Positions 26,410 through 28,244 of a stretch of DNA of 28,244 nt are shown piece after piece. Numbering within the stretch: the first letter of the stretch is position 1; each line of letters opens with the position of its first letter. Below the pieces are notes generated by a model that saw only the letters and a program-made list of their open reading frames with translations, did no database searches and was not told where the DNA came from. Both the position numbers and the translations under genes were made by a program. Source of the stretch: Dictyocoela muelleri (Eukaryota > Microsporidia); contig SDVU01000022.1 in the NCBI GenBank assembly GCA_016256075.1, forward strand, positions 1 through 28,244, read 5' to 3'.

Positions 26410-26469
26410 TTATTTTTTAATAATGAATTTTAATTTTCTAAGAGTTTAAAATTCATTATTAAAAAATAA
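26410..26469. promoter_or_regulatory. perfect 24-bp inverted repeat just upstream of the SAE2-like start
   Basis: Arms 26410-26433 and 26446-26469 are exact complements (core TTTTTTAATAATGAATTTTA) around a 12-bp loop, starting 9 bp upstream of the start codon. It would lie in the 5' leader or promoter. It could be a small foldback remnant instead; a regulatory role is inference. Confidence 0.6.
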
Positions 26470-26534
26470 ATATTTAAATTTTATTTTTTATGCGTATTGA
26501 TCATTATAAATCCAGAAATTTTTAAATATCAAGG

Positions 26535-26750
26535 AGAAGTCCAGATAGCACTTTTTAACACGTTTGATTGTAACATTTAATTTTTGAGGTTAGAATTATT
26601 TTAAAGTCAATTAATAAATAATCGGGATTGAAATTGGAAATATAGTGATAATATACAGTTCTTCCAGTGTGTTATAGTTGATTATTAATTAGTCAAATCT
26701 TTCTTAGTGAAGCAGAAGAGTATCACTAGATGTAGAAATATGTGTTATAA
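26535..26750 (+). mobile_element. tRNA-derived SINE, copy 7 (old, 5' half)
   Basis: The head is eroded (CCAGATAGCACTTTTTAACA, TTGATTGTAACATTTAA). The body blocks ATATAGTGATAATATACAGT, TTCCAGTGTGTTATAG, TGATTATTAATTAGTCAAAT and AGTGAAGCAGAAGAGTATCA align with copy 2. Homology ends near 26750, followed by GCGGATTTT repeats (26770-26850). Confidence 0.55.
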
Positions 26751-26858
26751 CTAGGTCCCGGAAAAGTCCGCTTTTTAAAAATGCGGATTTTGCGGATTTT
26801 TTTTCTATTTTTCAATTAAAAACGGATTTTTTATTTTTAATATTTAAATAAAAAATTT

Positions 26859-27975
26859 GGAGCTACTGGGGAAAAGGACTCCCCTTTTAAGAGGGGGGGG
26901 GTCTTTTTCTCCAGTAAAACAATTTAAAAATAATATTTCATGCCCTCATGAGTTATGAAATAAAAAAAAGTTCCATCTTTCATAATATAGACGAAGCTGT
27001 CAAGTTCTTAATAGAAATTAGTGCTTTACATAGACAAATACAATGTCATATGTGCAATAATGTAGTTAATCTAAAAGCTACAAAAAAAACGTGAGGAATC
27101 TGTATACATATACAGATGTACAAAAAAGAATTGCAGATCGTCTAAAAACTTGATCTCTTGTTCTGTTTTTAAATCGACAAAGTTTAAATTTGATACTTTA
27201 CTATTTTCTATTTTTTGTTTTTTAGGAGGTGTGAGCAACAATTTCTTTACAGATTTACTAAGTTGTGATGAAAAAACAAATATACTTATCAAAAAGAAGT
27301 TGACATCAATTTTTGAAATAATATTAAATACGATGAAAGTTAGGTAGTAATATTTCTGTAGTTGAAGTAGATGAAACTGTCATTTCCCGAACAGGTAATA
27401 TAAGAACTCCAAGCGCCATTGACGATGATACACCGGGAACTGTATGGCTATTTGGTATGATTGAAAGGCATAATCTTAAAAATTTTAGAATATCTATATT
27501 CCCAGACAGAAAATCCACTACATTAGATGAAGTGATGGATAAACACATAATGAAGGTGCTACTATTGTATTAGATGGTTATCCTTCATATCCTAGTGCTG
27601 TCAAATAATATCATGCGAACATGTGATTGTTTCAAATAATGAAGGCTTTTTGAATGTGGATGAAGAAAACACGAACAAAGTAAAAAAATTATGGTTTCAT
27701 TTTAAAAGTGAATTAAGACCTCGGCACGGTGTTCCATATACACATATTGATTATTTTTTAAAACAATTTCCATTCAAGAAGAAATATTTGGCCGAAATGA
27801 CTAATAATGACAGAAAAAGCGTATTTATTAGGATCCGTCAGCTGATTTTTAGTGATTATTAAAGATTATTTATTTTAAATAATATTAATTAATATTTTAT
27901 ATATATTTATTATAAAATCTAAAACCTGGATAAAAGGATAGCCTTTTAAGAGGGATCCTTTTCTCCAGTAGCGCC
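26859..27975 (+). mobile_element. Merlin DNA transposon with exact 8-bp target duplication
   Basis: The terminal inverted repeats GGAGCTACTGGGGAAAAGGA and (inverted) GGCGCTACTGGAGAAAAGGA match at 18 of 20. They are flanked by AAAAATTT on both sides (26851-26858 and 27976-27983), the 8-9 bp duplication expected for Merlin. Each end is itself a hairpin (26866-26914 and 27926-27968), centred on CTTTTAAGAG. The 1.1-kb interior encodes one Merlin-type transposase, broken by frame changes. The intact duplication suggests moderate age. Confidence 0.85.
26948..27862 (+). pseudogene. Merlin/IS1595-type transposase, frameshifted
   Basis: The start ATG at 26948 lies two bases after a CCC. The first 48 codons (zinc ribbon CHMCNNV) end at TGA 27092, after an A-run where one base is out of register. 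The next frame gives VYIYRCTKKNCRSS (second half of the ribbon) and continues to 27345. Then VEVDETVISRTGNIR carries the first catalytic Asp (codon 27370), VWLFGMIERHNLKNFRISIF follows, and after another frame change IVLDGYPSYPSAV holds the second Asp (27573). The last open part, 27623-27862, has NTNKVKKLWFHFKSELRPRH and HIDYFLKQFPFKKKYL. A Lys stands where Merlin has the final Glu. Three or so frame changes keep it inactive, but little sequence is lost. Confidence 0.8.
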
Positions 27976-27983
27976 AAAAATTT

Positions 27984-28244
27984 TACCCATAAAATGAATC
28001 AACTAAATACTATCAAAACTTTAAGGAAATTCATATCATAACGATACGACGGCTGTGTGGGCTAATAGCCATACGTAAAAGTGGGTCTACAATTTTATTT
28101 TTTTACCCCCTGAAAAAAATGGACGAAATTATAAAAGATATTGAAAATGTGTTAATTTTAATTATTTAATAGTTATTATGTTATAAATGTCATTGAAATT
28201 ACAGGTAATTGAAGATAATATTTAATGAAATGCACAGAAATATA
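27984..28244. other. window end, possible gene start
   Basis: Mostly AT-rich. CCCCC at 28106-28110 followed by ATG at 28119 looks like a microsporidian start (MDEIIKDIENVLILII), but the frame stops after 16 codons. I cannot support a gene from what is visible. Confidence 0.25.

Noticed and set aside
28119-28169. ATG after CCCCC (MDEIIKDIENVLILII)
   Set aside because: The frame closes after 16 codons. No intron consensus or continuing frame could be supported before the window ends.

Overview
The window looks like part of an expanded, repeat-swollen microsporidian genome. It is very AT-rich and eukaryotic in style. The four host-type genes are intronless and short for their families. Three of the four carry a CCC or CCCC motif just upstream of the start ATG, the hallmark of microsporidian translation starts. 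With only four host genes in 28 kb, density is far below compact microsporidia and closer to large-genome types such as Edhazardia or Hamiltosporidium. Species is not assignable by eye.

Layout. Positions 1-17,500 are almost entirely mobile-element debris: a pogo/Tigger-type transposase start (1-366), a pogo-type element with clean terminal inverted repeats (1139-2991), a foldback-rich element (3022-4441), a large hAT-like element (5060-8976) holding a Merlin transposase relic, two pogo/Tigger elements with recognisable dead transposases (9530-11834 and 14678-16483), and a Merlin element with palindromic ends (13003-14620). Positions 17,900-26,400 hold the host genes: a Uso1/p115 head-domain protein (minus), a tail-anchored TBC1D20/Gyp8-type Rab GAP (plus), a membrane thioredoxin-fold protein (minus) and a CtIP/Sae2/Ctp1 DNA-end-resection factor (minus). 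They are separated by SINE copies, foldbacks and a small hAT element. A third Merlin (26859-27975, with an 8-bp target duplication) closes the window.

A tRNA-headed SINE of about 450 bp is present in seven full or partial copies, on both strands and in several host contexts; one sits inside a pogo element with its own target duplication. I know of no description of such a family in microsporidia.

Functionally, Uso1/p115 is an effector of the Rab Ypt1/Rab1, and Gyp8/TBC1D20 is its GTPase-activating protein. These two neighbouring, divergent genes therefore bracket the same ER-to-Golgi switch. The CtIP/Sae2 protein would act with Mre11-Rad50 on DNA breaks. I saw no retroviral, LTR or Polinton-like element, no rRNA, no CRISPR and no intact tRNA.
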